A DNA stretch of 64,000 nucleotides from UBA1672 sp050633505. GTDB taxonomy: Bacteria > Pseudomonadota > Alphaproteobacteria > Micavibrionales > Micavibrionaceae. The position numbers were made by a program, and so were the translations under genes. Location of the stretch: contig JBOEGQ010000002.1 in NCBI GenBank assembly GCA_050633505.1, positions 186,001 to 250,000 of the forward strand. The letters are read 5' to 3'. Below, piece by piece: positions 1-8,988 of the stretch; positions within the stretch are counted from its first letter, which is position 1, and every line of letters starts with the position of its first letter. The notes below the pieces were generated by a model that was given only the letters and a program-made list of their open reading frames with translations, made no database searches and was not told the origin of the DNA.

Positions 1-284
1 GCCGTACCGAATTTTGAATCCCCTGCCCCAATCACGCGCATACTAAATAAAATAAACGTCACCAGAAATGTAATACCCGCAGATAACAAGTGAGACCACA
101 ATGAGCCCGTCACGCCGCCCTGCCCGGCAATAAGCAAGGAAACATATACAACCACAAAAGCCCCCATCACATAAAGGCTATAACTATTCGGGATGGTCAT
201 ACTTCGTATATCGGAGAGGCCAGCCAGCACACCGATTGATAAAGTTATGAATACGCATATCAGAAAAATAATAAGCAAGAACAT
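1..284 (-). CDS. cpaA: Prepilin peptidase, CpaA/TadV type (partial, cut by window edge)
   Basis: This is the N-terminal 94 residues of a very hydrophobic protein that runs off the left edge. Two A24-family aspartate motifs are visible: D25-I-R-x-M-T-I-P-N after the first membrane segment, and G-A-G-D-S-K near residues 87-92. These are the catalytic aspartates of the prepilin peptidases that trim and methylate Flp/type IV prepilins at the inner membrane. At least three hydrophobic segments can be read. It lies on the same strand as, and downstream of, the flp pilin gene, as expected for a Tad locus. The start is the ATG at 282-284; the C-terminus cannot be seen. Confidence 0.85.
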   Translation of the reverse strand, partial: MFLLIIFLICVFITLSIGVLAGLSDIRSMTIPNSYSLYVMGAFVVVYVSLLIAGQGGVTGSLWSHLLSAGITFLVTFILFSMRVIGAGDSKFGT

Positions 285-390
285 GGTAAAACAACCCTAC
301 AGGAAAGCTGTGGAAAAATCGATAGGAAAACTTGACTTGGTAAACAACGTTGATTCGGAATTTTTTTCCTACCCCGAAAGAATCAAGGCA

Positions 391-422
391 CAAAGAAAAC
401 CCGCCGGAGATAAAACGGCGGG
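391..422 (-). terminator. Rho-independent terminator after flp
   Basis: On the minus strand a perfect 7-bp stem CCCGCCG/CGGCGGG (400-406 with 416-422) closes a 9-nt loop and is followed by TTTTCTTTG. It lies 35 bases after the flp stop and before cpaA. It would let the abundant pilin transcript end while some polymerase reads on to cpaA. Confidence 0.75.
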
Positions 423-456
423 CTTCCAACATTTAAACTTTATATATTCAGAGCGA

Positions 457-645
457 TTAAGCGTTAGCGTCTTGAAGCTCTGTTTCCACACCTTCGAACA
501 TTGTTACCAGCTCATCACCAACAAGGCCAACTGTAACAGCGATCGCGACCGCAATACCTGCTGCGATCAGACCATATTCAATAGCCGTCGCACCATCTTC
601 GTTATTAATATACGCTTCTTTTAATGCAATAAGTTTCGTTAACAT
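457..645 (-). CDS. flp: Flp family type IVb pilin
   Basis: A 62-residue Flp/Fap pilin, the major subunit of the Tad pilus. The short leader ends in N-N-E-D-G-A-T-A-I-E-Y-G-L-I, with the cleavage-site Gly and the Glu5-Tyr6 pair of mature Flp pilins, followed by one strongly hydrophobic helix and a short acidic tail. The start chosen is the ATG at 643-645, which has AAAGGAGA five bases upstream; an in-frame start eight codons earlier has no such site. A strong terminator follows the stop. The tad genes lie upstream and a prepilin peptidase downstream on the same strand. A second Flp gene lies at 48829-48996. Confidence 0.95.
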   Translation of the reverse strand: MLTKLIALKEAYINNEDGATAIEYGLIAAGIAVAIAVTVGLVGDELVTMFEGVETELQDANA

Positions 646-1001
646 GTTTATCTCCTTTAGATTTGTCAATTTTGTTTCGGTAACCCAGACTTCAATTTGT
701 TTCTCATAAAGTTCCTTAACCGTTAATCCATCATAGCGCGCCTTTACTTAAAGAAACATTAACAAAACAAAGTAAATATAATTTTTTTAGAATAAATATT
801 TAGCATTTATTTGTATAAAATTTTATATAAATAGTAAACATACAGTACTTATGTATAATTATGGAAATTTACCAAGTAAATACCCACACCACCCCCATAT
901 AAAATACATCAGAAACAAAATAAACACATTAATCTATCAAATAAAAAAGAGGACACTATAAATATAGCACCCCCTTAATAAGTGATAATTTTTTAAATAA
1001 T
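646..1001. other. AT-rich intergenic region upstream of flp
   Basis: About 356 bases without a convincing gene, extremely A/T-rich around 750-860 and 890-990. It must hold the flp promoter and leader, and the 3' end of the tadG-like transcript. No clear hairpin terminator or confident -35/-10 pair was found. The AT-rich tract could act as an UP element or bind nucleoid proteins. Confidence 0.5.
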
Positions 1002-2402
1002 CTAGTTCTTAATGTGAAGATTACTTAATTCACGGCTGATTGTTTCAAACACATCAACCAAATCATCCTGACTTGGTGCATCATGATAATAGTCCTCAGA
1101 TGTTGCACATTGCCTATAATATTCTTTTGTACTCTCCGAAACATTTGAATAGAAGGTTACAGTGTAAATAATAACCCCCTTCTCCTTCAGATCATCACAT
1201 ACCTCGGCAAAGCGGTTATCAAGATCCCCCGGCGTGATATCATGGTCTTGCGTTGGACCGTATGTGGAATAATAATATTCCATTGTGTTTACACCATCTG
1301 TCATCATGACGATGGCCTTACGCCAATATTCATTTTCCCATGACACACCCTCTTCAAACGGAAAGTCCGGTGAGATAACGCGCCCCCCCCATACCATACC
1401 ATAGTTACCATATGTATATCCGGCCGCGTACATCGTATCTATCGATTCCTTCAAACCTGTTGGGCTGCTGGATAAAGGCATAACGGGCGTTCTAGGGCAG
1501 TAATAATTCGGTTTCTTAGAAACGTTCCCATAGCTATTCAAACGGCAATACGGGTCATCATCCTCATCACGGCAATAACGGTACATATCCCATGGCCCTT
1601 CATGGTCAACCGTATCATCGGGATAATCATGCGCCAAAACACACCCTAACCAGTTCGTATTATGATTATAATTTGTCGTATATTGAAGGTTATGAGGGTT
1701 ATTAACAAACACATCCCCATACGCATCACCATCAGGGTCCACCCCAAAGCCATACGGCCCGACATTAACCGAGGAGCTATACGGAACAAGCCCAACTTTA
1801 ATATATTCCGCATCTCGTGTAACCATGGAATCGAGACTGCTCGGATCGGCAGATTCACCCTCATCCGTATCAATACCATACATAATGTAAACGAAATTAG
1901 AGGCCGCATCACGTAACGCGCCAATATTGTTATTGGTGTTCATAGACCCCGTATTATCCATAACCAAGACAACCTCGATCCCCTGTACCTCTCTAACCAC
2001 TGTTGTTTGCGCATCAACATCAACCTCATCAATACCCAAAACCTGTAAGAACCTTGTATTATACCTCGCAAATCCGGATACAGTGACCTCATCACCAACA
2101 ATCGTCACATCCAAATCATAGGTCACCCCAAGCTTCTCAGGCGGGTAGTTCGCATCAAAGAAGTCCTGCACCCGCTGCTCAATCGCACTTTCATCAGTGG
2201 ACGATGCCGCCGCGGCCAATGCCGCCGCATCAAGAGCCTGTGCAAGGCGCTGCTGAACCAGATACGCCATGGAGTAATCAAGAGAAACACCTGCGATCCC
2301 AATTAAAATCGGCACCATTAGCGCAAACATAATGGCAATCGCCCCTGATGTTTGTTCCCAGAATGTCTTTATATTACTAAACAATATATTCAGAGCACCC
2401 AT
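1002..2402 (-). CDS. TadG-like pilus assembly protein with vWA domain
   Basis: A 466-residue Tad-locus protein. The N-terminal segment S-G-A-I-A-I-M-F-A-L-M-V-P (about residues 19-45) is the TadE/TadG-type leader and membrane anchor, followed by L-A-Q-A-L-D-A-A-A-L-A-A-A. A von Willebrand factor A domain begins near residue 145 with the MIDAS motif D-N-T-G-S-M, and a second metal-site region M-M-T-D-G-V-N is seen near residue 360. TadG proteins are envelope-anchored minor pilins or assembly factors. The start has AGGAATAGGATC just upstream. It is 23 bases from the TadE-like gene upstream, suggesting one operon. Part of the middle is rich in Tyr, Asp and Asn. Confidence 0.9.
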   Translation of the reverse strand: MGALNILFSNIKTFWEQTSGAIAIMFALMVPILIGIAGVSLDYSMAYLVQQRLAQALDAAALAAAASSTDESAIEQRVQDFFDANYPPEKLGVTYDLDVTIVGDEVTVSGFARYNTRFLQVLGIDEVDVDAQTTVVREVQGIEVVLVMDNTGSMNTNNNIGALRDAASNFVYIMYGIDTDEGESADPSSLDSMVTRDAEYIKVGLVPYSSSVNVGPYGFGVDPDGDAYGDVFVNNPHNLQYTTNYNHNTNWLGCVLAHDYPDDTVDHEGPWDMYRYCRDEDDDPYCRLNSYGNVSKKPNYYCPRTPVMPLSSSPTGLKESIDTMYAAGYTYGNYGMVWGGRVISPDFPFEEGVSWENEYWRKAIVMMTDGVNTMEYYYSTYGPTQDHDITPGDLDNRFAEVCDDLKEKGVIIYTVTFYSNVSESTKEYYRQCATSEDYYHDAPSQDDLVDVFETISRELSNLHIKN

Positions 2403-2425
2403 GATCCTATTCCTTTCAAGAAAAA

Positions 2426-2965
2426 TTAACTCCCGTCCCTGGTAATAACGGGAGAACTCCGTCCACGGCTGAATGCCGTTTCACGCATATCAAATGTATC
2501 TATAATAAAACCGGCAAAGAGAGGTTCAAATTTATAATCAACAGTCACCATGACAACACCGTCATTTGCCGTTTCCAACGCCTCAACCGATGCCATTGCA
2601 TCAGGCAAAGACGCAATATTTTCAGTTTCACGCCAAACAATTTCGGCTTCCGCATCTTCATTAAACCGAATACTGACAATATCAACGCCGTAACTATCAT
2701 TCGATAGCGGCTCAAACGCCAAACGCCCCGCCTCTATTGCCTCACTAACATCGGCATCATCCACCACATTTTCACGGGCAATTAAATCTGCCACAACTTG
2801 AGATGCACGAATAGCCTTTTGATTTGCCAAGATCGCATTTCCAAAGTCATATATACTCATCAAGACCGTCAACATCACGGGAAAGATCAGCGCTGCCTCA
2901 ACAGCGGCAATCGCACTCTCTTCATGCTTCCATCGTGATATTAATTTTCGAAACGAAACGATCAT
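2426..2965 (-). CDS. TadE-like pseudopilin (second copy)
   Basis: A 179-residue protein with a TadE-type N-terminus: a short basic stretch, then E-S-A-I-A-A-V-E-A-A-L-I-F-P-V-M leading into a single membrane helix (about residues 16-45), followed by I-R-A-S-Q-V-V-A-D-L. TadE and TadF are minor pilins processed by the same peptidase as Flp. The rest is a periplasmic domain of unknown role. It lies between another TadE-like gene and the TadG-like gene with 23-27-base gaps. It could be called TadF, but the sequence alone does not decide. No good ribosome site is visible ahead of the ATG. Confidence 0.85.
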   Translation of the reverse strand: MIVSFRKLISRWKHEESAIAAVEAALIFPVMLTVLMSIYDFGNAILANQKAIRASQVVADLIARENVVDDADVSEAIEAGRLAFEPLSNDSYGVDIVSIRFNEDAEAEIVWRETENIASLPDAMASVEALETANDGVVMVTVDYKFEPLFAGFIIDTFDMRETAFSRGRSSPVITRDGS

Positions 2966-2992
2966 AATATATTTTAAACCCTTTTATTTTCC

Positions 2993-3514
2993 TTATGCGC
3001 CCTGAAACTCGTAAGGCTCTGTCTGAAGCACAATAGTCGACATAAATAACGTCGATCCATCCGGGCCATTCAACAGATTCCCAACAAGGGGTGTCATCAT
3101 CGAATAACGATATGCCACACGAACAACAACGCGGTCATTTGATTCCCCGGCATCAAACCCTTGGGAAATCATATCTCCATCACCATTAAATGCAGCCTGC
3201 GTGTAATCACCATAACTTCCCAGAGTTTGAACCTCGATCACCATATCATCACAAGAGACAAGAACCGTTGCATATTCACATAAAGCATCTCGGAACAATG
3301 TTTCCGGGTCCCCCGCAGATTGTTGAAGTTGGCCGGTTCTGATCAAGCGAGCAGCAGAACTTGTCGCCCCTTCCACAAGACTGGCCGACGTAAACATAAG
3401 TGACATTTCGATAATCCCCAGAGAAATCATCAAATAAGGCATTAACAACATGCTAAACTCAATTGCAGTTGTTCCATCCTCTTTTTTAAACCAATTTTTA
3501 AGAAAACCTTTCAT
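2993..3514 (-). CDS. tadE: TadE family pilus assembly protein
   Basis: A minor pilin of the Tad system, 173 residues from the chosen ATG at 3512-3514. It opens with M-K-G-F, then K-K-E-D-G-T-T-A-I-E-F-S-M-L-L, which is the processing motif (G, with Glu five residues on) and membrane helix of TadE. The segment A-A-R-L-I-R-T-G-Q-L after it is typical of the family. The start has CAGGTGG six bases upstream; in-frame ATGs ten and seven codons earlier lack a ribosome site. It is the first gene of the minus-strand tadE-tadE-tadG run and lies just downstream of the terminator of the kinase-like operon. Confidence 0.88.
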   Translation of the reverse strand: MKGFLKNWFKKEDGTTAIEFSMLLMPYLMISLGIIEMSLMFTSASLVEGATSSAARLIRTGQLQQSAGDPETLFRDALCEYATVLVSCDDMVIEVQTLGSYGDYTQAAFNGDGDMISQGFDAGESNDRVVVRVAYRYSMMTPLVGNLLNGPDGSTLFMSTIVLQTEPYEFQGA

Positions 3515-3574
3515 AAAGCCACCTGTTTTCACCATATACGGCATTTATTTCAAATTTGTTCTTGTTTTTAGGCA

Positions 3575-3596
3575 TAAAAAAAGCGGATATACCGCT
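3575..3596 (-). terminator. Rho-independent terminator of the kinase-like operon
   Basis: Read on the minus strand: stem AGCGG/CCGCT (3582-3586 with 3592-3596) with a 5-nt loop, followed directly by seven T. It separates the 3707-6280 operon from the tadE operon. Confidence 0.7.
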
Positions 3597-3706
3597 CATC
3601 ACACCTAAGTTTTATAAAAAAATACACGTCTTCCAGATTTATTATAAAAGACAGAAGATAAATAAAACCTTAACACCGCAACATTTGAATAATTTTCGTA
3701 TCCACA

Positions 3707-4225
3707 CTAGCCTTCACTCTTTTGTTCGCCCTCTTCTTCGCCACCTTCTTCCATATGCGCACCTGCGACCTCACGCCCCCAATGCGATATAATGACTTTT
3801 TGGCGCTCTTTAATTGCCCGCATCCGCCTCACACCTTTTTGAAACAGGTAAGAAGAAACCAAGCCTGTCACAACGAAATCAATCATATATCCGAAGGCTG
3901 CCGCCAGATACATAATCATAATCGTCTGCGGATCTGACAGAATATCAATACTGACCTCGAAATCATTGCCAGAGGCCCATAATTTAAAAATATAAGGCAT
4001 GCATCCCGAAAGGTTCATCGCCGCCACTGTAGAGGCCCTGACCCCACGTCCACGCGCACCGACAATAAAGGCAAATCCACTTGGCAACATCCCAACCAAT
4101 AACAGCAGAGACGTTGGCAAAAAGATAACCCCTAATAGAATCAAGGCAATAAGGAATATGCGCCCCTTCATAGACAAAGAGCCGCCCTTCTTTCCTTTTT
4201 TACCTGACTTTCCCTTTTTCGCCAT
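3707..4225 (-). CDS. Small basic membrane protein paired with the kinase-like protein
   Basis: A 172-residue protein I cannot assign to a family. It starts with a Lys/Gly-rich tail (residues 1-20, repeats of K-K-G-K-S-G). Two long hydrophobic segments follow (about 22-58, probably a hairpin, and 100-128). There is a basic stretch F-Q-K-G-V-R-R-M-R-A-I-K-E-R-Q-K near 128-145 and a Glu-rich C-terminus. The layout suggests an inner-membrane protein with cytosolic basic and acidic tails. It starts three bases after the stop of the kinase-like gene, so the two are probably co-translated and may form a complex. No enzymatic motif is seen. Confidence 0.75.
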   Translation of the reverse strand: MAKKGKSGKKGKKGGSLSMKGRIFLIALILLGVIFLPTSLLLLVGMLPSGFAFIVGARGRGVRASTVAAMNLSGCMPYIFKLWASGNDFEVSIDILSDPQTIMIMYLAAAFGYMIDFVVTGLVSSYLFQKGVRRMRAIKERQKVIISHWGREVAGAHMEEGGEEEGEQKSEG

Positions 4226-4228
4226 ATT

Positions 4229-6280
4229 TTAAAACACCTTATATCCGGACAAATAAGCCAACACCACCATGAGATTAATCGCTGTCGCAACGATCCAGGC
4301 GACGATACTGGCGGCATCATGACCATTCACAGCACCGTAAGTCTTTTTATTCGAAAGACGCCTGTTATATTCGTTATACTCATTTTGCAGCATATTAAAT
4401 TCATATGCCGCCAACTGAAATCCCTTGCTATCCAAGGCCAAAGAACGTTCATCATCCAGTAAGGAAGACATGGTCACAAGATCCCCATCCTTCGCGGCAT
4501 CTTCTAACCCCTGCATGACCTCTTTACGTTTTGTTCGGTTTTTAAATAACTTCACGGCTCCTGATAATGATTCAAGGAAGACATGCGCCACATCTGGTGC
4601 TTTAAAAGATCCTGCACGTTGTTGCATAACCGAAAAGAACCGTAAATTCCCCTGAACCTGACGTCCCCTCTCTTTCGATGTTATGTCATAGACACAACGC
4701 TCCATCACCGAAGAGTTAACCACTGTAAAAAAGGCCATCAGATGACTATCAAAGAATACAGCACTCTGCCCTCCTTTTTTACACAACTCCTCAAACGCAA
4801 CAAGCGCTTGTGCATACCCCGAGACAAAGTGATTTTTCAATTTCTCACTAAAGCATGGAGCCTCTCTAAACAACAGGTAAGCACATCGCTCAATACCATA
4901 TCCAATCTTATTCTGCCTTAAAGACGCACGGCACGTATCCAGCGTTTTAAGATATGCCATCAACTCTGCCTGTGACATTTTTGCCGATGCCAAGGCATGG
5001 TCACACAAATTCAGGCGCAACACATCTTTTACAAATGCAACATCCTCTCCGGTAGATAAAGTATGTGCCAGCACACCACCAATTCCATCATAGGTAAAAG
5101 AATGCCCATTATAAGCAATAGGCAAAGCCGGGTTTAAAGCCATACGTAATTGGGCAACCAGATAATCTTTATTATCCGCAGAGCCACCCGCATTGGCAAC
5201 ACGGTCAATCACCTTCTCATAGCGTTCTTGCAAAGATATATCATCAATTGATTTATTGATCCATCGCGCCAAGGAACCGTCATCAACAACGGATGCAACA
5301 TCATTTGGATTTTGATGCAACTCAAGCGCCAAAGTATCTGCAAACAAATATTTCCTACCCAAAAAGTTAAACGGTCTGTTTGCCTTTTTCCTTTTAATAG
5401 AAGGCGGTGGCGTAAGGCGCGTTCCGTCAAGCCATGAGAAGATATCATCAACCTTCCAACGCAACGCCGCATCATCATGTAAAATCCCGCGTAAAAGCTC
5501 TAGAAAACTTGCCTGAAAGCGCTCTCCCCCGACGAGAGCTGCATAGCTCCCATATTCAATTTTCTTACGCACGATCTCCAAATCACTTAAAGATGAAAAT
5601 TCATCACTTTTACGCAAGAAGAAAACCAAACTAACGCCAAATGCATATATATCATCTGTCAAAGAACCATTCCCACGCCCCATCGGGTCGGTCATGGCCT
5701 TTTCAATGGGCAAGAATTCTACCGGCTGTGTACTGGATGGCTGCACAGAGAGGCAATCACCCAGAATAATTGGCTTATCCTTACTTAAAGATCCATGAAA
5801 AATATTACTGGGACGGATAGAGCCATGATGAAAATTCTTATCTGACATTTCACGTAAAATACGCGCCATTGGCTGAATGAATAAGGAGAGAATATCAGGG
5901 TGCCGCCAGTTTGAAGTGCTTATACTTCCCTCCGGAACAAGCGCCTCCCCGACACCTGTAGAATAAATGACCACATGTTTTTCACGCCCATCAGGTGCCC
6001 ATTTGACAATACCGGATCGCTCCATCCGTATAAAAGAGGTATCTGCAAGAGCATCATATGCGGCTACACTACTCCATCTCGGCAACACCTCCACCCCTGA
6101 GACCAAAGCAATATATTTCTTATTCTTTACCTGCTGGTCAAATGCATCATATGCCTTGGCAGACCCATTATCAAAATGTGGTAAACGGTTAAGTGGATTG
6201 ATAACAAGGTTACGATCAAACTGGATAAGGCCAGTTTTTCCTGATGATGGTGCCTTTTCTTCTTTCGTATCTTCAGCCAT
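4229..6280 (-). CDS. Kinase-like (probable pseudokinase) protein with C-terminal membrane anchor
   Basis: A 683-residue protein whose first ~290 residues look like a eukaryotic-type Ser/Thr kinase fold. The catalytic loop reads H-G-S-I-R-P-S-N-I (about 152-160) instead of H-R-D-x-K-P-x-N. The DFG region reads I-I-L-G-D-C-L (about 170-176), and the helix F motif is D-D-I-Y-A-F-G-V (209-216). The Asp general base is Ser, and neither the glycine-rich loop nor the VAIK lysine is evident, so phosphotransfer is doubtful. A long helical region without a recognised domain follows. The last ~25 residues form one hydrophobic helix, consistent with a tail anchor. The ATG at 6278-6280 has GGAGAG upstream. 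It shares a transcript with the small membrane protein downstream. Confidence 0.82.
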   Translation of the reverse strand: MAEDTKEEKAPSSGKTGLIQFDRNLVINPLNRLPHFDNGSAKAYDAFDQQVKNKKYIALVSGVEVLPRWSSVAAYDALADTSFIRMERSGIVKWAPDGREKHVVIYSTGVGEALVPEGSISTSNWRHPDILSLFIQPMARILREMSDKNFHHGSIRPSNIFHGSLSKDKPIILGDCLSVQPSSTQPVEFLPIEKAMTDPMGRGNGSLTDDIYAFGVSLVFFLRKSDEFSSLSDLEIVRKKIEYGSYAALVGGERFQASFLELLRGILHDDAALRWKVDDIFSWLDGTRLTPPPSIKRKKANRPFNFLGRKYLFADTLALELHQNPNDVASVVDDGSLARWINKSIDDISLQERYEKVIDRVANAGGSADNKDYLVAQLRMALNPALPIAYNGHSFTYDGIGGVLAHTLSTGEDVAFVKDVLRLNLCDHALASAKMSQAELMAYLKTLDTCRASLRQNKIGYGIERCAYLLFREAPCFSEKLKNHFVSGYAQALVAFEELCKKGGQSAVFFDSHLMAFFTVVNSSVMERCVYDITSKERGRQVQGNLRFFSVMQQRAGSFKAPDVAHVFLESLSGAVKLFKNRTKRKEVMQGLEDAAKDGDLVTMSSLLDDERSLALDSKGFQLAAYEFNMLQNEYNEYNRRLSNKKTYGAVNGHDAASIVAWIVATAINLMVVLAYLSGYKVF

Positions 6281-6515
6281 ATACACTCACTCTCCAGTAT
6301 CTGAAAAGTGTGCGCGTAAAGACCGGTAAGACGCGACAAGAAAACATAAAAATCATAGAGCAACATCCTGTTACATAAGGCTTTATTCTATTACGTATTT
6401 ACAAAAAAGTAAAACGCACTCTTACGCAGGATATGCAAGGACAATGCCAAACAGTACATGACCGAGGATATAAGACATCTCATCTTATTTATAAAACAAT
6501 GGAAATCAGGACTTA

Positions 6516-7808
6516 TTAGTCTACAAACGGATCGCGCATCAAAATTGTATCGTCACGCTCTGGGCTTGTAGATAACATAGAAACAGGCGCACCGATCAAT
6601 TCTTCGATATGGCGAACATATTTCACCGCAGCAGCAGGTAATTCCCCCCATGTACGGGCGCCATACGTGCTTTCGCTCCACCCCTCCATGGTTTCATAAA
6701 TCGGCTCAACTTCGGCCTGCTCAAACTGAGAAGACGGATAATAATCAATCTCCTTACCATTCAAACGGTAACCAACACAGATTTTAAGCTCTTCCAGACC
6801 ATCAAGAACATCCAACTTCATCAACGAAATGCCATGAATTCCCGTAACTTTAACCGCCTGACGCACCATAACCGCATCAAACCAACCACAACGACGCTTA
6901 CGTCCTGTCGTCGTGCCAAATTCACGTCCCTTCTTACCAAGGAAATCACCAACTTCATTATCTTGCTCTGTCGGGAATGGCCCTGTCCCTACACGCGTTG
7001 TATAAGCCTTAGTGATTCCCAAAACATATTTCACCGCATCAACACCAATCCCAGCACCAATTGATGCCTGCGCTGCAACAGTATTAGATGAAGTTACAAA
7101 AGGATATGTCCCATGATCGATATCTAACATCGCACCTTGCGCACCCTCAAACAGAATTTTCTTTCCGGCACTCCGTGCCTCATCAAGATGGCGCCAAACC
7201 AATCCCGAATATTGTAAAAGATCCGCAGAAACCTCCATCAATTTCTCAAACATATCATTCGCATCCAGAGTTTCTGCGCCCATCCCCTTCAAAAGGATAT
7301 TATGGTGCACCATCATTTTACGAATTTTCTCTTTTAGCAGCTCAGGATGACGAAGATCACAAACGCGAATACCACGACGTGCAACCTTATCTTCATATGC
7401 CGGTCCAATTCCACGATTGGTCGTCCCAAGCTTCGCATCACCGCGCACACCTTCCATCGCCTGATCCAAGGCCTGGTGCACCGGTAAGATCAGGTTTGCA
7501 TTTTCTGCAACCACCAAATTCTCCGGTGTGATTTTAACGCCTTGTTCCTTAATCGTTGCGATTTCCTTTAACAATGCCCAAGGACTAATCACGACACCAT
7601 TACCAATCATGGAGGTTTTACCCTCACGTACGATACCGGACGGTAATAAATGAAGCTTGTATTCCTTACCGTCAATTACAAGGGTATGCCCGGCATTGTG
7701 CCCACCTTGGAAACGCACAACCACATCAGCGCGAGAAGAAAGCCAATCAACAATCTTTCCTTTTCCTTCATCACCCCACTGAGATCCGATAACTGCTACA
7801 TTGCTCAT
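6516..7808 (-). CDS. purA: Adenylosuccinate synthase
   Basis: 430 residues, the usual PurA length. It joins IMP and aspartate with GTP to make adenylosuccinate, the first committed step to AMP, in the cytosol. Visible signatures are the P-loop G-D-E-G-K-G-K (residues 13-19), catalytic-loop residues H-N-A-G-H-T (about 38-43), T-T-N-R-G-I-G-P, and G-R-K-R-R-C-G-W near 300. The ATG at 7806-7808 is preferred over an in-frame TTG three codons upstream because it gives the conserved M-S-N-V-A-V-I-G start, with AAGAAGGG upstream. hisZ lies 22 bases upstream on the same strand, a common hisZ-purA pairing. Confidence 0.97.
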   Translation of the reverse strand: MSNVAVIGSQWGDEGKGKIVDWLSSRADVVVRFQGGHNAGHTLVIDGKEYKLHLLPSGIVREGKTSMIGNGVVISPWALLKEIATIKEQGVKITPENLVVAENANLILPVHQALDQAMEGVRGDAKLGTTNRGIGPAYEDKVARRGIRVCDLRHPELLKEKIRKMMVHHNILLKGMGAETLDANDMFEKLMEVSADLLQYSGLVWRHLDEARSAGKKILFEGAQGAMLDIDHGTYPFVTSSNTVAAQASIGAGIGVDAVKYVLGITKAYTTRVGTGPFPTEQDNEVGDFLGKKGREFGTTTGRKRRCGWFDAVMVRQAVKVTGIHGISLMKLDVLDGLEELKICVGYRLNGKEIDYYPSSQFEQAEVEPIYETMEGWSESTYGARTWGELPAAAVKYVRHIEELIGAPVSMLSTSPERDDTILMRDPFVD

Positions 7809-7830
7809 AAACGTCAAGCCCTTCTTTGCT

Positions 7831-8988
7831 TTATGGTATTTCTATTACTTTGCCATTCTCATAAATATGAGAACAGCCAATTGGTTTTTCATCTTCTGTC
7901 GTAGATCGCACAACGATCCATCCATCTTGTTGCAGATCGGTTATCACGCCCCAACTCTCTGTGCAAGAGACAAAAACACGATTTTCCTGCGCCACGACCT
8001 GACGATCTTTACAAATCGTATCCATATAAAGGGTAAAGCCTTTGGCCGTTTCCCCGGATTTATCCGCACCAAAACGAATATCATAACATCCGCCACGACC
8101 AAGTTCCCCACGGAGATCCTGAGAAAACAACGTAAATCCGACCGCTTTATGATATTCAAATCCATCTTGTTCCAACAGATCCAGTGTTAAAGACACACCA
8201 TCAATGCCAAGACCATCCAGCGCACGGCAAATCCCGTCATACACGGATTTCAACCGACCCCAGTATTTCGCAAGGGCAGGATCCAAAGAGACATCATCCA
8301 ACAAAGGAATTGCCTTATCTGCCATGCCTGATGCGCGCATTGCAACAGACAGAATTTCTGTTTCCGGCATATTAAAGGCCAAAAGTGCGTCCGAATCACG
8401 CTGCGCGACCACTTTTAGAATACGCTCTTGTAACGCTTCATCCTCAACTGACGATAAAACACGCCCGACAAAACCCGGGATCGTAAGATCCAGCGTAATA
8501 TTTCCGATCTCAAGAGCCTTAAGCCCCAATAAAGAAAGAACAGCCACTTCAACATCTGTCTGCACACAATGTGCAGGACCAATCAACTCACACCCGACTT
8601 GCGTAAACTGCCGCTCTGTACGCATTTGACTGCCTCGTGTGCGTAAGACATCATTGGCATATGTCAGACGTAACGGACGTGCCTCACCCTTCATACGAGA
8701 TGAAACAATACGGGCAATTTGCGCCGTAATATCCGAACGCACACCAAGCATACGATGCGTCACAGGATCCATCATTCGAAAGGTTTCAGATGCAAGGCGC
8801 TCTCCCGGCCCGGGGGCAAGAAGGCTTTCTTCAAATTCAACAAGAGGCGGTTTAACACGCTGATACCCGAAGGCAGAGAATTGATCTATAAGAATACGAA
8901 TTGCATCTGCTTCTGCTTTTGCATTCGGGGGGAGTGAATCAGCAAATCCATTAGGCAACAAAGCCAAACCATTATCTTTTTTGCTCAT
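7831..8988 (-). CDS. hisZ: ATP phosphoribosyltransferase regulatory subunit HisZ
   Basis: 385 residues related to class II histidyl-tRNA synthetase but lacking the tRNA-binding domain. HisZ is the regulatory partner of short-form HisG in the first step of histidine synthesis. The synthetase-like core is seen in P-P-L-V-E-F-E-E (about 47-54), M-L-G-V-R-S-D-I-T (near 79-87) and R-Q-F-T-Q-V-G-C-E (about 124-132). hisG is not in this window, so the enzyme subunit must be encoded elsewhere. It is followed by purA, which links the ATP-consuming histidine pathway to adenylate synthesis. No strong ribosome site precedes the ATG. Confidence 0.93.
   Translation of the reverse strand: MSKKDNGLALLPNGFADSLPPNAKAEADAIRILIDQFSAFGYQRVKPPLVEFEESLLAPGPGERLASETFRMMDPVTHRMLGVRSDITAQIARIVSSRMKGEARPLRLTYANDVLRTRGSQMRTERQFTQVGCELIGPAHCVQTDVEVAVLSLLGLKALEIGNITLDLTIPGFVGRVLSSVEDEALQERILKVVAQRDSDALLAFNMPETEILSVAMRASGMADKAIPLLDDVSLDPALAKYWGRLKSVYDGICRALDGLGIDGVSLTLDLLEQDGFEYHKAVGFTLFSQDLRGELGRGGCYDIRFGADKSGETAKGFTLYMDTICKDRQVVAQENRVFVSCTESWGVITDLQQDGWIVVRSTTEDEKPIGCSHIYENGKVIEIP

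Noticed and set aside
193..624. Long plus-strand frame over flp and the cpaA start
   Set aside because: It runs antisense across a clear pilin gene and a terminator, and its product has no coding-like features.
1383..1390. Run of eight C inside the TadG-like gene, possible phase-variable tract
   Set aside because: The reading frame is intact on both sides, and a similar run lies in tilS, which is expected to be essential. No sign of an alternative frame product.
7088..7531. 147-codon plus-strand frame inside purA
   Set aside because: Antisense to a certain housekeeping gene and rich in Pro, His and Ser.
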